Program-made: the position numbers and the translations under genes
Notes under the pieces: generated by a model
The model's database searches: none
What the model was told of the DNA's origin: nothing
The model's input: only the letters and a program-made list of their open reading frames with translations
In this document: positions 12,589-25,200 of the stretch, one piece after another
How the letters are laid out: each line of letters opens with the position of its first letter
How positions within the stretch are numbered: the first letter of the stretch is position 1
Source of the DNA: Diprion similis
Taxonomy: Eukaryota > Arthropoda > Insecta > Hymenoptera > Diprionidae
Direction: 5' to 3'
Length of the DNA: 64,000 bases
NCBI RefSeq assembly: GCF_021155765.1
Contig: NC_060112.1
Coordinates: forward strand, 1,488,001-1,552,000

Positions 12589-15153
12589 CTAGGGCGTTAT
12601 GCGCTTGGGGTCGCGTGGGAACATCGACGTTTTTCGAATATTGTCCAAGCCGAGGTAAAGCATCACAACGCGTTCCATTCCTATACCGCCGCCAGCGTGA
12701 GGCGGGCAGCCGAATCTGAACGCATCTATGTAGGCCTTTATCTTCTCGATATCTGCGAATTAATGAATTTTTTATTGAATGAAAAGACAGCTGTTGCAAT
12801 TCTCTGTCCAAAAAAGAGGATACAGGTTTACCTATGTTATGGACTTTCGCTCTTTCAATGAGAAAATCGGGATCATGAATACGTTGAGCACCCGAAAGAA
12901 TTTCCTCACCGCGCATGAACATGTCGTAAGAATTCGAGGCCCCCTAGAATATCATTGTGAATGAAAATAAAGCAGTTTGAATATTGTGAATAATATTTTA
13001 CATGTTGTGCAGATGTTCGCTTACGTTATTTCTCGGGTCTGGCATGGTGTAGAATGGCCTGACAGCGAGCGGATATTTATCGAGTATGTAAAAGTCCGTG
13101 TCGTACTGTGAATTTAAAATTACATTCGTTGTCAGTTGTGGTATGAAAATAGTGTTTATTCGTTTCCCAAAATGCCCTTCTTACTTTCGCCTTGACGAGT
13201 TTTCCCAGTAATTTTTCATCCGGAGTTGACAAATCGTCCTCTGGACCGATTGTGACACCGGCCTCTGCTAGCAAACTTATTGCCTGATGAAATTCCAATC
13301 TGAGTGGAGGATCTAGAAAAGTGAACGGCTCCACAGGGAATTGTTCGCTGACGGCTTTAATTTCGGCGGCGTATCTATAGAATTGAAAAAAAAAAAAATA
13401 AATAAAAAATAATTCAGTAGTTTCATGAATTGCTTTAATTATTCGAAAAACTGTTGTCACACAAAATAAGAACTCTTTCAAGTCTGTGTTACTAACTGGT
13501 CACGAAGTCCTTTGAATATCTCGGTGAACATTTGGCCGATAGTTTCGACCACCTCGTGATAATGATATTTGAATGCCATTTCTAAATCTAGTCCCACAAA
13601 CTCGGTCAAATGTCTATGGGTGTTCGAATCCTCTGCTCGGAAAACTGTGAATGAAAATTAATGTGCATTTCCTGATTACCTTTGTTGCATTGCTGATTGT
13701 TTGAAAAAATTTGTCAAATGCACAACTTTTTATTCAGTGAAAATGAATTCGTTACCAGCTCCGACGGTGAACACCTTGTCAAAATCAGCGGCAATGGCCA
13801 TCTGCTTGTAGAGCTGAGGTGACTGAGCCAAATATGCAGATCCTTTGAAGTACGAGACAGTGAAAACATTGGCTCCACCTTCGCTGGCAGCTGATATGAT
13901 CTTTGGCGTATGAATTTCAACAAACCCCTAAAAAATCATATGAAACCTCATACTCAGAGAATGATTCATGACTTGTTGCAAAGTTTGTGAAAAAGTGTAC
14001 GAACCTTTTTAGTTAATACATCTCTGAACAGCTTGCAGACCCCAGCTTCGACTCTGAAGATAGCCTGATTGGCTGGGGTACGCAGATCCAAAATTCGGTT
14101 GTCCAGACGAGTGTCTTGATTCACCTTTATGTTTAGTCCTTCAGATTCTTCCGCCTTGACAGGCCTGGAGGCGTCTTCAATCAGGAGAGGCAGCTGAGCC
14201 TTAGCGGCACTGACGGTGAATATCTGCTTGATGTGGAGTTCTACATCTTTCTGAGTGCAGGACTCAATTTTAGCTACAGTCTTCACCGTCGCTTCGACAT
14301 CGATTATGGACTCCTTGGTAATGCTGAAAGGAGAAATTCGTGCAAAGAAATCAGTCCCAATGATGTATTCTCCATATAGAACACTCGGTGCGAAGCAAAA
14401 AGCAGCATGCACATAAAACTTTTGTTCGTCTGAATGTCGCAAGCGCCAATACCTATCCTATCCCATTGTGATAAATCAGGCTTACTTTGATGCAAACTTG
14501 ACCATTTGCTTACTGATTTCGTCATTCACTGCGATGAGTCCTTGAACGGTGTAGGACTGCTCTCTGAGTATTAAAAAACACTGTTTTCCTGTGGAAAGGG
14601 TGGAGAAAATAAAATATAAAACGAATCAGTTTGAAATTGTACTGAAGTACCTTTGCTTCTTAATTGAGAAACATAAGTATCTACCCTTAGCTCTGCTTGT
14701 GTGCAATCGACCTCTGAGCCAGACAATCTGACCAGCGACACTGGGATTCAGATCTTGGACATGAGTAAACTTTCTGTCCCCGTGTTTATCTACACTCTGA
14801 ATCATAGCTGGCTGCCCATATTTTCCGACAGAGATATCCTCCTCATTTCCAGCATCTTGCTGCACTGATTGCTAGTTGTAGCAAATAACAGTTTGAATTA
14901 TTGCTTATCAGATAAATCCAGGTAAAGTACTCTAACTACAAGTATAATTTTCTTACTAGCTGTGCTTGCCGCTCAGCCTTAGCAGCTGCCTTTTTTGCAT
15001 CTTTTTGCTGCTTTTTGAGAGCCTTCTTTGAGGCATCCTCTCTAAAATTTAATAAAGCTTGAATAAGGAGAGTAGTGCTATTACTTGTGCAAATGATTGA
15101 ATTAGTAATCCTTACCCTTCGCGAGCAGCTTCCTCTGGCTTGTTACCGCCCAT
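12589..15153 (-). CDS. DARS1: cytosolic aspartyl-tRNA synthetase
   Basis: This is the class II synthetase that charges tRNA-Asp in the cytosol. Eleven exons in transcript order: 15153-15116, 15041-14957, 14871-14685, 14588-14486, 14323-14005, 13927-13756, 13644-13497, 13374-13185, 13105-13025, 12943-12832 and 12752-12589. They sum to 1599 nt (532 residues; human 501) with consistent phases. The first ~55 residues are a lysine/alanine-rich helix ([17 protein letters not shown]), typical of metazoan tRNA-binding extensions. The OB-fold anticodon domain includes [17 protein letters not shown] and [15 protein letters not shown]. The catalytic core shows motif 1 ([18 protein letters not shown]), motif 2 ([15 protein letters not shown]) and motif 3 ([16 protein letters not shown]), ending [10 protein letters not shown]. 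The cytosolic form is chosen over the mitochondrial one by the missing transit peptide and the eukaryote-type insert pattern. Confidence 0.96.
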
Positions 15154-15315
15154 TTTTCTATGATAGGGAAAACTGTATCTGGAAAAAATGTGAATGCTCT
15201 GTTACTTCGATGGTAGAGATATTGACGAACGAATGGACAATTCTGTGTGCAGATGTAAATGCTGCAACAGAATAGTAATTTTTGTGGCAACTGCGCATAT
15301 AAAAGGGTTTTGACA

Positions 15316-15510
15316 AAAAATATAAAGTACCGCACGAGCCAAAGGAAAGTGCGAAACTCACACGAATTCAGAAGACCCTATATGTGCACATGACACGAAT
15401 CTTATTTTCTGTGCTACGCCTTATTAAAAACGAGAATATTATGTAGTTTTTATAAGCACTAGTGCGTCAACTTTTAAGCACAAATGCTCATAAATACTAC
15501 ATAATAGTGG
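15316..15510. repeat. dispersed repeat, copy 1 (related to 22.76-23.29 kb)
   Basis: Two blocks here recur at 22.76-23.29 kb. One contains AAGTGCGAAACTCACACGA followed by a purine/pyrimidine tract. The other is GTAGTTTTTATAAGCACTAG followed by an inverted partner (CATAAATACTAC), so it can fold back. Here the two blocks are close together; in the second copy they are ~400 bp apart because other elements have inserted. Confidence 0.6.
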
Positions 15511-16719
15511 ACTTGTTGACGGAGGTAGTGCGGAGAATTATTTTTAATTACTTTGATAGTATTGTTATGAACAAGTTTTACTAAGTGACTACTTCCTGCA
15601 AATTGCGTGAACAATTTTAACTCTGATAAAACACAATAGTGTCACGGATTGTCAGTACACACGTTGTTAGCAGGTTCACCGAACTTTCAGGAGCTAAAAA
15701 CAGCTGTGTATGGGAAAAATAGCGTGCCAGCCGTTCATTAAGGTTGCACGAACAAATCACATCGAACTTTGGAACTAGATTATTTGAAAAGCACTGTCCG
15801 GCAACCGACTTTGAATAATCTGTCTACCGAGATGCTGCAATAATTAATGTTATTTCAGAACGCGGCAAGTATAGTTATAACCTCGAATTTATACGACGGT
15901 CTTTAGCGGTATGATATGCTAATCAGGGATCTTTTCGGGGCACTTAATTTACGACTTAATTTTATCTTACAGGTTTATTAGCGATTTTCTTTTGTAATAG
16001 TAGCTTATCGCAAGTAAATATAACATACATACCGGGGTGATGGTGAGTGCTCTCAATTCGCGCACATACACGGTGTAAGAATTGGTAAGAATGTTAAGAG
16101 GTCTAACCGCTATACTCCCTTGTCCCCACACTGTATAATATGTGTAAGTGAGTCCAAGTGAGTCCCCGTGTAAGGCTCTGTGATTGTTTTATCGAAGTCC
16201 CCGAGCTCTCCGCTAGGGGTCTCACGTGACGTAGAGCCAGAATGTAAACAATAATGGCGTCGTGTATTATTTGTGCCACGGCTTGCATACAGGCACGGTA
16301 TAAAGTATCATTTACAATCGACTTAGTGCAATGATGGGGCTGTTGGTAGTGCGGCGTGAAGTGGTGTGCAGAACAGCGGTCACAAATCGTCGGTAATGCA
16401 GTGTAGAAAAATGTGACATTGCGTGTTTTAAAACAGATTAAATAATCCAACGAACCTTGTCGAGAACCGATCAAAATGAACCTTTTATCAAAAAAAGTTG
16501 TGTACTGCCGCAATATTACTGAAAATATTTCTTCACAGGCATTTTCTTTTTTCTTAGCATCACGAAAGATTGCTAAGAACCGGTCCCATATTATTTTGTA
16601 ATTTCTCGGTGATTAATTCATCTATATCAGGCATATTTCATGTTAATTTTATGTGAAGATTTTGTCTTTGCAGTACAGTTTGGAGATTGCAAGGTTCTGC
16701 GCTATAACCAGGTCTGACT

Positions 16720-16748
16720 CTTAGAGCATATACTGTATATGCTCTAAG
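16720..16748. repeat. perfect 14-bp inverted repeat, 1-base centre
   Basis: CTTAGAGCATATAC, one T, then its exact reverse complement. The flanks GGTCTGA (left) and GGTCTGATTG (right) are a direct repeat, suggesting a small insertion with a target duplication. Confidence 0.8.
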
Positions 16749-17261
16749 GTCTGATTGCCCCACCGGGGCTAAAGACTGTTTAAATCAGTATTGAGGTTAT
16801 GTACATTTGGGTATTAGAGCCGCAGCGACAACTAGTAGCCCCGCTAAAAACCAAAGTTGCCCTCACTAACCACAAACATTATCGTGTGTTCCCAGATAGG
16901 AGATTCCAGAATTTCCAGACATGCGTTGAGGCATGTATGTAAGACCGTGCACGATTTGTGCTCAACGCCGAGCCGAAAACTCTTACTCCGTGACAAAAAT
17001 TAATGGTGGCGCCATCTTACTTCACTGTATTTTTACGGTGTAAAATCTCAGTAAATAGAGCTTAATCAACAACGGATTTGCAATTAACCTATTCGCGCTG
17101 CTGTTTTGTCGTGGGTGAAATGGATTTTAGTGATATCTAAGGGCTGTGAATCGTTCAACAATCAAAATACCATCGTCGTCGTTTCAGCGGCAGCCATACT
17201 GACGTTCTGAGTGGTGAATACGTGCGTCCGCTGTCACGGAATAAATTTTATAATGATTTTT

Positions 17262-18004
17262 AACTTCCCGTTTTTCCGTTTTCGGTGAAAAAAGAAAGTT
17301 ATTGTTATCACCCCGAAAATGAAAACTTGAGTTGTATGTAGGTACACAACGTATGTATGTGTTCAATTTTTTGTCCGACGATATATCAAGAACGAATGAA
17401 TGGATTTCAATTATTTTGGTCTCAATCGACGCAGCTTCTCCAAACTTAGAACTGATTAGATTTTGGCTTCGATCGGTTCCGTACTTTTTGAATTATGTGC
17501 GTAACGAATTTCAAAAAAATGAAATAAAAATGATATCCTGAGAATGGATCAACGGATTTGAATAGAAATTGGTGCCCTGAAGTTTTTGGGGTCGCTGATC
17601 ATGAATCTGGGGTCAGATTTGTAAAATCCAAAATAGCGAATCCAATATGGTGGGTTAAAATCTAAGAATAAAAATATTCGGATTTTGGTAAAAATTAGTA
17701 GGCGGAGGTTTTTTGGATAACCGACAATCCACGATCAGAATTACCAAATTTATAATGGCAGATCCATTGTAGTGGTTCAAAATAAAAAAAACGGTAATAT
17801 TTTCATGTCATATTGTATCCAAGGGCTTTTGAATCGTCAATCACGAATCTGCATTTGTAGTTTGAAATTCGAATTAGATAGTAATGTTTCTTTGTTCCGT
17901 AAACTTTCTTTAATTATTGACTGATTTTGTAATTCGACATTCAATTAAATTCCATATTATTCTCTCTGTGAACTTGGAACTCGCAATGTCAGGACAGGAA
18001 GTTC
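17262..18004. repeat. interspersed repeat with diverged ~125-bp internal units
   Basis: It starts TAACTTCCCG and ends with the inverse, CAGGAAGTT. Inside are three degenerate units at about 17580, 17709 and 17828. Each runs from TTTTTGGGGTCGCTGATCAT-like sequence through AAAATCCAAAATAGCG to AATCCAATATGGTGG. It has no coding capacity. I recognise the general pattern as a common insect interspersed repeat, but not a named family. Confidence 0.6.
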
Positions 18005-19270
18005 GAGGGCTGGTTCATGGCCAGTTAAAACCGCTTTTTTCATAACTCTCTATTGAACCTACTTTACTGTGAGCTGCCGTTGCTGTATCACCCACAACAC
18101 TTTTGAATAAGGAATGATTTCGTCAGAAAACATTTGAAAAGCATTCTCTCGTCTTCGGGAATACATTCCACGGAATTCACTTATACATACGTGTCAGAAA
18201 AACGAAAGACTACTATGGTGTCTATGGTTGACTCCTATCATGCAAACAAGTACGATAGGAACCTTTCGTAGCAACTTGACCGGCTCGTATCTCATATTCT
18301 CATCATCGGTCGAGTTTAGGTGGTTGAGTATCCAAGTATTTTTTGGTGTAGAATTTGATGCCCGTTCAGATGCCGATGAAAACAATATACTGTACTATTC
18401 AAAAAAACCAAGTTGATCTTTACCTGACTTTTTCGGGTCCACTTACGGAAAATCAGGAATTCTCATCTTTCCCCCTTTGAACCCGACAACTTTTGTCTGA
18501 AACAGTTTTCACTCATACTTTCCGTTTTCGAGATATTTCACTGGATTGATTAAAACGAGACGGCCTGTATAATCGATGAATCGAGAATAATTTTTTTTTT
18601 TTTTTCATAAAACTAAAACATAATAAATTAAAAATAATTACAACATTTTCCTGGGAGAGGAAACCCGAAGAGTACTTTGGCATGTATACAGTTTTTGAAG
18701 TAGCCAAAAGGCAAAAGAAGAAGAAGAAGAAGGCGATCTGAAAACGACAAAAATTCTTGTGCGAACTAACGATTATATATCTCAGCGCTCCGTTTGCTGA
18801 CGCATTTAAATAAAGCTTCGCAAGAAGCTCGAATTTTGCAGTTAATCGTGAAAGGGGAGAAATATGTGATAATATTTTCCCCGCATAGGCCAAAGACTCT
18901 ACCCGAGTTTCTTGATACAGATTAAAACACTGGAATTTCACTGCTGTTCTGTTCAATTCATGGATTTGGATTCTTGAAATTCACGTATTGAACATGCAGG
19001 AAAAAATGCGGCAAAATACTGCAAACGCTATTAATTGTTATTCTTGCAGTGACATCCGTTATCACTTTGCTATCCGGTAAATCTCTCATATTGAAGTAAC
19101 CGAGAATAATGATATCTTCGTGTCGATATATTCTTTACGTAATTCGATTTTTATTTGGTTACATATTTAGATTTACATATTATATTTACAACGTGCTCCT
19201 TATTGAGGCTTAACACAAAATGCCAAACTATGAACCGGCGATTTTTTTTCTTAATAATTACTTTTGATAA

Positions 19271-22200
19271 TTACATCAGGTAGCCGCAAACTACGATGCC
19301 ACATAAGCCTAATACTATTTTTAATTGAGGAACTGGTTGCACCGCGGCTGAACCGAACTGGAACAGGGTGAAACCTAGAACATATTTAAAGAATGCATTT
19401 TTAAATGAGAAAAATTTCTAACCGAAACATTATTCAAACATTGTGAATTCCAATTGTCACTAATTACTTTTGTCGTTTGGATCCCGAACTCCGCACTGGC
19501 GATATCCAAGAGTCTTACTTCGTTTTGTCGGAACGAAACCTGGTATCGCTAGGCTTGGTGCCGCCAGTTTTCCAGTCGACATGATCTTGCTAAAGTCCAG
19601 CTCAAGTTTATTGGCAATCGGTCCTGAAGAACGAAAAAGAAGTTTAGTTGTGGTATAGTTTTTGCGAAATTCTTGATGCAAGAATTCAGCAGTAACTTCT
19701 TTTACCCTTGAAATGCATCAGAAATTGGATGCATCCTCCGCTGTGTAGGGTTTTTGTCTTCCTGCTGTCCACTGAAAGCATCCATTCCGGAATCCCCATA
19801 AGTTCCCTTACATCCTCTATGAACTGCGCTCTGGGAGTGTAAGAAAAATCGTTCGATACAAGGCACTTTCTTGAAACCCCAAGTGGAAGGCAATTACCCA
19901 TTTTCGAATCAAACATACTCACACAACGAATCTCGGTGGTTTCCTTATATTGACGTACTTGACGATGTCGTTGTCAGGCTCGATATTCGCACAGGCGAAC
20001 CTGTCCCTGCCAAAGTCTTTGCCCATTATCACGATTGACCTTCCCATCGCGGTTTCGGCACCTTCTAGGGGGAAATTCGGGTCCGTGAAAACCTGACGGT
20101 TCACGCCGATGTCGATGGGTCCTACCCTCGCTGAAATGTCTCCAACGTGGCAGCGCAACGGTAAATCATGTCCGCACTCTTGTCTGTAAAGGTCTTCCTG
20201 TAATTGGTTTAAAATCAGAAATTGAAACAACGAGCTATATTCGGTACGGTAATTAGTTCATTGGCTCACATTCAACGGATCTGCGAGCTGTGTAAAGTAA
20301 GGATTCCATATGTAACCACCAGCCACGCATCTCGTTGCCGGTACTTTGACCGTCGCATCGACTCCTACAGGGTTCACGAATATTGCCCAGTTGTGATTTC
20401 TTGTCTGAATCGAAGAATGAATATTAGCGCTTTGCAAAAATTTTCTTGTGATGGTTGATGTGGTTGTAATCTTTATCATGCAGGGTGATAGGTAGTGGAC
20501 TTACCACGTTGCGATCGTATTTCCCAGGATGACGAAGATTAACTTCTATAATTGTCTCGCTTTTGCTGTTATCTCTGTACACCAGCTGGGTCTGCAAAAA
20601 TTAAAATGTAACATGTTAGCTGCCTGAGAAGATGATTATTATTCGTACTTCGATAATTAATTTTGATTTGTCGAACATTGGTCATACATAATGACGATTT
20701 TTGATAATGAATTCCTACCATTCTGATATATCCGTAGGCGAACCCCTGCGGATGATGGAATGAGGCAATAGCCCTCAATTCTCTGGCTTCGGAAGGCGAA
20801 TATCCTCTTTCGATTGTGGAGCAGGCCCACCTGCAATTTGAGATCGAACAATGACAGAGACTCTGGTGTTGAAAGTTATAACTTTAAGAAATTATCATTC
20901 CTTCGAGAACATCTCCTTGTTTTTGAAAATTGTTATGGGCAATTACCTCAGGTTTCTTTCCTTTTTGTGTATAACGATGCTTCGTCCCAAGATGCTATCG
21001 AGTCCGAAGAGTGGGAGCGAAGAATCGTTGTAGACAGTGTTGTACCTCTTTCGACTATCCAACGTGCCAAATTTTCCACTCAGATCTCCCATCTTGTACT
21101 GATCTGCAGTTCCTTCGGCAGGCAGAGGCAGTTCGCTATCGTTAATTTTTAAAGGATTCCACTGGCCGTACAGCGAAGTAGCTTCACAGGGAAATTCCAG
21201 GTCAATTTCGACCGGTGTCTGTCGAGGAAAAGAGTTTAGTTTCGGAGGATGAAGTTGGAGAAATGATAATGTCATAAACGAGTCAATGTCGTTTTCACGT
21301 TTACCATATGAATATGGTACTTGCTCATCTGGCCGACCAGTCCTTCTAGGCTGACCTCAACGTCAGTTACATCGTATTCCGTTTGCTGTATGAATTCCAA
21401 CTTTCCTTTCGCTCGCGTTACTTCACCGTTAGCAAACCAATCTCTGGCGACAGCTTTTCGTCTGTAGACCGCGCTGATTCTAATACCAGTACAAAAAAGA
21501 CATTAAGTTCGATGTGTGCTTTGACTTACTCAATATGGGAATGAAGTTCTGAATACTCACATCGAACAGGCCAATCTTTCTCCTCGAGCAACGGGTCCGT
21601 GATCGTCGTAAATCACTAAACTCTTGCCCAGAATGCTCGTTGATCCGGTCAGAGGTAGCATCGGATCGGTAAATAATTTTCGAGTAAGTTTTGGTCCGAG
21701 CTTCTTTCCTCCAGCAATTTGAAGCGTATCGTGTCGCGACATGTCGCCCAGACGACAGAGCGTTACTTGGCTCCCTGAACACCATTCCGGATGATCGGGG
21801 TCCCAATAAACCTGCAGGCCGTAGGGAAAGTGGTTAGCCAAATGAGTATTCTTCTACTTGTGTTTATAAATAATGTCCACATCAGTATTGACCATTTCGT
21901 CTCAATTCAGTGCGTAAATTAATTAGTGATTGGAACGAACCTTGTGCGGATTGTAAGCACTACCTGCGCTCAAACATCGCGCTGTCCAGTTATAGTAATC
22001 TTTTCCTGGAGGATTTTCGTGCACCATCCATCTGTACGAGTTGCAAAATAACTGGATGATTTTCAGTTCATATTTCTCTTGGAAGAAAAAAAGTCGGAAA
22101 ATTATAAAATGGGTCGTCACCTGTGACCGGCTGAATTGTTGAGCGAACTACCGTCTGCGTGTACCAAATTTTCGATTATTACTGTCGTGTCCATTAGGGA

Positions 22201-25200
22201 GTCGTGCTTCGGTTGTCTGAATATTATCCTCCCAACGATCGGATATCTGAATACAACTTCGGCGGTGAAAATTTGCACTTGTCCAGCGTTGTTGGGCAGG
22301 TGATGCATTAGGTTGCCACATACCCATGGAAATACACCGGTATTGTCCGTTTCGTTATACCTGTGCATTGATTCCTCGACCGGTTTAGTGGGCTCAAGAA
22401 AAAAAAAATTCAGGCTTTTTTTTGTTTCTTATACTACTAATCAATTCACTCACTTGTGAAGAACCAGCGATCTGTGCACGACACTGTGAATCCCAGACAG
22501 AGGTAGATACGTGTCCCAATAAATTCCGCTCAATTCGGCGCTATTTGCGACAATGTTATTATGGTAAAAACCTTCCTTTCGTCCTTGAAGCTTACCAGAA
22601 ATATCACCGACTGCGTATTGATCTTGGGTTCCCAATCCTAAGGTTTTGTAATTTTTAATTAGATACAAAAAGTATGGTTGAGTTTTGATTTTATAAACAC
22701 GGAAATAGTCAATAGTTATCTTAGTGGCAAGTATGCATAAAATATGGATTTCTTGAGTAGCGAAAAGTGCTACACAAGCCGAAGGCGAGTGCGAAACTTA
22801 CACGAGTCAAGAACTCCCGATATGCGTATACATACCACAATAGCTATTTATGTGGCATGCCCGTAAACCGGCTGTTTTTTTGGCAAGGATAAAGATTTCA
22901 GGACGAGCTGAAGGCGAGCCCGAAGCGAGTAGTGAAATTATCGGAGTCAAAAAACGGTTTACGGGCATGCCACATACAATATTTTTTACGGTATGGGCAT
23001 TGAAAAGCAAAACGAAGAGTGAGGTTATGTCGCGATCTGTTCGACGAAGCTACTTTATTCGGCAGTTTGGGATGCGCACTTCGAACTGCGCATCAAAACT
23101 GCGGAATAAAGACTTTATTCCGCAACTTTGTTCGCTGCCGTATAAAGCGTCACTTTACGGAACGAAAACTGCCACAAAAAGTGGACTTTTCAATGCCCAT
23201 GTTGTGAAAGAAAATGACAGAATATTGTGTAGTTTTTACAAGCATGAGTCTACTTTTAAGCACTAGTGTTCATGAAAACTACGAAGCAGTCTAGTTGGCG
23301 ACAGAAAATATATTTTCAGGTTTCAAAACCGATTTACCTGCCGGTGGTGTGTTGTTGCTGTGAATTTTCAACGGGTCGAATACGCTATCCGTTGAAAGAC
23401 AAGGGTTTTCACCACTGACAAGATTGCCGAACGGCTTTTGTGGCAAGTTGTGTATTTTGTATGAGGCTATTTTAGTCGCGTATCTCAGCCTCGTTGCTAG
23501 ATCGTTAACCGGTGACAAGGATACGTTCACCCAGGTTGGATTGAAAGGAGATTCCTGGACTAACGTCACCTCGCCTTTGATACCGTTCGAGTTTATCAGG
23601 GCTCTAGAAAATTTCATTGATTCAAAACACAAAGATATAAGCATGGTATAAAAACGTGGGAATAATTGCGGTACATGGTAATCATAGAAATAGGCATAAC
23701 TCACTTGGCGGTAATTTGTCTGCGATGTCTGATCTTGGCACATGCCAAAAACGAGTCGTCGTGTGTCGGGTGAAATATCACGATGTACAGGAGTCTGTGA
23801 GGCCCCAAGAAATCGGTAGGCAATAGACCCAGTTCGGGGTCTCGATAAGCCGTTTTCAATTTCTTCTGATAATCGGTGGCCACCTTCACTTTTCCCAAAC
23901 GGGAATCAATGTCTCCGACAGATTTTCCAGGTTCAGAATTTTTCGGGTCAAATAACGTCTGCAGAATATTACAGTTGTCGACACCGTCTTCTATATCGTC
24001 GGACAGATTTGCATGACCGGAAGAAAGACATTAGAAATGAAAATTTCGTGGAGCAATTTTTAACAGCTGCTGATTTAAAGTACGACTCAAATTCACCTTT
24101 CTCAGAATCGAAGATGTCGGTGACGTATATCTTCCATTGATGTTCCGTGAAGTCTTGAGGCGCAGTTTTGTGCTGAGAAACATGATAAAGGTCCGTGTAA
24201 ATTATCGCATCGGTCGAATTGTCCCCGGGATGACCACGCAGCCACCTGAACCATATGCTGCCCGCGACAGGCCCGTGGAAACGAGCTTCGGACAATTTTT
24301 CTTCGTTTTTATCCGATACCTGTAAGCGAAGAAATTTCATCGACGTTCAATAGTTCATATCTTTCTTCCTCGAATCATGCTTAACTTATACTCACCGTTA
24401 TGGAAGCGCATATCACTCTCGTGCTTAATATGTCTTGCAGAAGTAAACCCTTGCCCCATAGACCCTTTATCCCGGTCAAACTAAGCTCTGGTACTTCTAT
24501 AACCGCAGTCTCGTTTCCTGGCATATCCAGCGGCCCGAGGATCTCTGTCAGGTCGATGACTCTGGAGGATGATGTGGAGATGCGAAAAGGGAAGCAATTA
24601 AAACTCGTGGGAAATAATGATGTGTGTATCACAAGTTTGGGCCCAATGCTCTGTTTGTATTATCCTATGTCAATTGTGATTTTATATGATGGTGTGTATT
24701 TAGTTTTCTTTACGTTTCTCCCATGTGTTTTGGATCGCATCTTCCCTCGACCAGCGTATAATCCACCGGGAATTTTGTCACAGACCAGAGCCATTGTTGG
24801 TCCGGGTATTGGAGGGTTGTTTGAAGGGCCAGACGTATTCTAACCGCGTTTTTAGCCGCCGGTTCGAACCGAATTTCACCGTGAAGACCTCCCGACGATA
24901 TGTAAGCTGCCAATCTCAAGCCATTCACCGCCGTCGCTGTGAAGTATTTTAGGAAAAACTAATAAAGGGGTCCGGAAAATCAATTCCCTTTTTCTTATAA
25001 CTCGATAATTTATTGTAATCACTGGTAGAATATAACATAATTGGCTTTGATTGATTTGCTTCGACTGCAGCCTACAAGATATCAATTCACTTTGGACAAA
25101 ATTTATTGCTCTGCAGTGATTTTCTTTATTTGGGTCATTCAACATCAACTCAGTAAACAGTTGACCAAGTCATTTTTGAATTGCATCAAGGATTTTTCTG

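Larger units (their letters stand above)
15154..19270. other. intergenic region upstream of aspartyl-tRNA synthetase
   Basis: This contains the synthetase promoter and leader (first few hundred bp), a dispersed repeat copy (15316-15510), a GC-richer stretch at 16150-16400 with a CACGTGACGT site at 16223-16232, a 29-bp palindrome (16720-16748), a ~740-bp interspersed repeat (17262-18004) and the 3' flank of the SOD-repeat gene (AATAAA on the minus strand at 19150-19155). No convincing protein-coding exon was found. A 147-codon minus frame at 18513-18956 has no recognisable content. Confidence 0.5.
22760..23295. mobile_element. nested inverted-repeat elements in intron 6 of the SOD-repeat gene
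   Basis: An outer dispersed repeat matches 15.32-15.51 kb. Its left part has GAAGGCGAGTGCGAAACTTA (22780-22799), and its right part has GTAGTTTTTACAAGC near 23230. The two parts are separated by two further inverted-repeat elements (22851-22974 and 22993-23200). The intron is 700 bp, against 60-330 bp for most neighbours. Confidence 0.7.

Noticed and set aside
12422-12922. 166-codon minus frame starting [13 protein letters not shown]
   Set aside because: Only the parts at 12832-12922 and, in another frame, 12589-12752 are real synthetase exons. The continuous frame reads through an 79-bp intron by chance.
16103-16513. 136-codon minus frame
   Set aside because: No conserved content, no splice context, and no similarity that I recognise. 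It lies in a GC-richer intergenic stretch where long random frames are expected.
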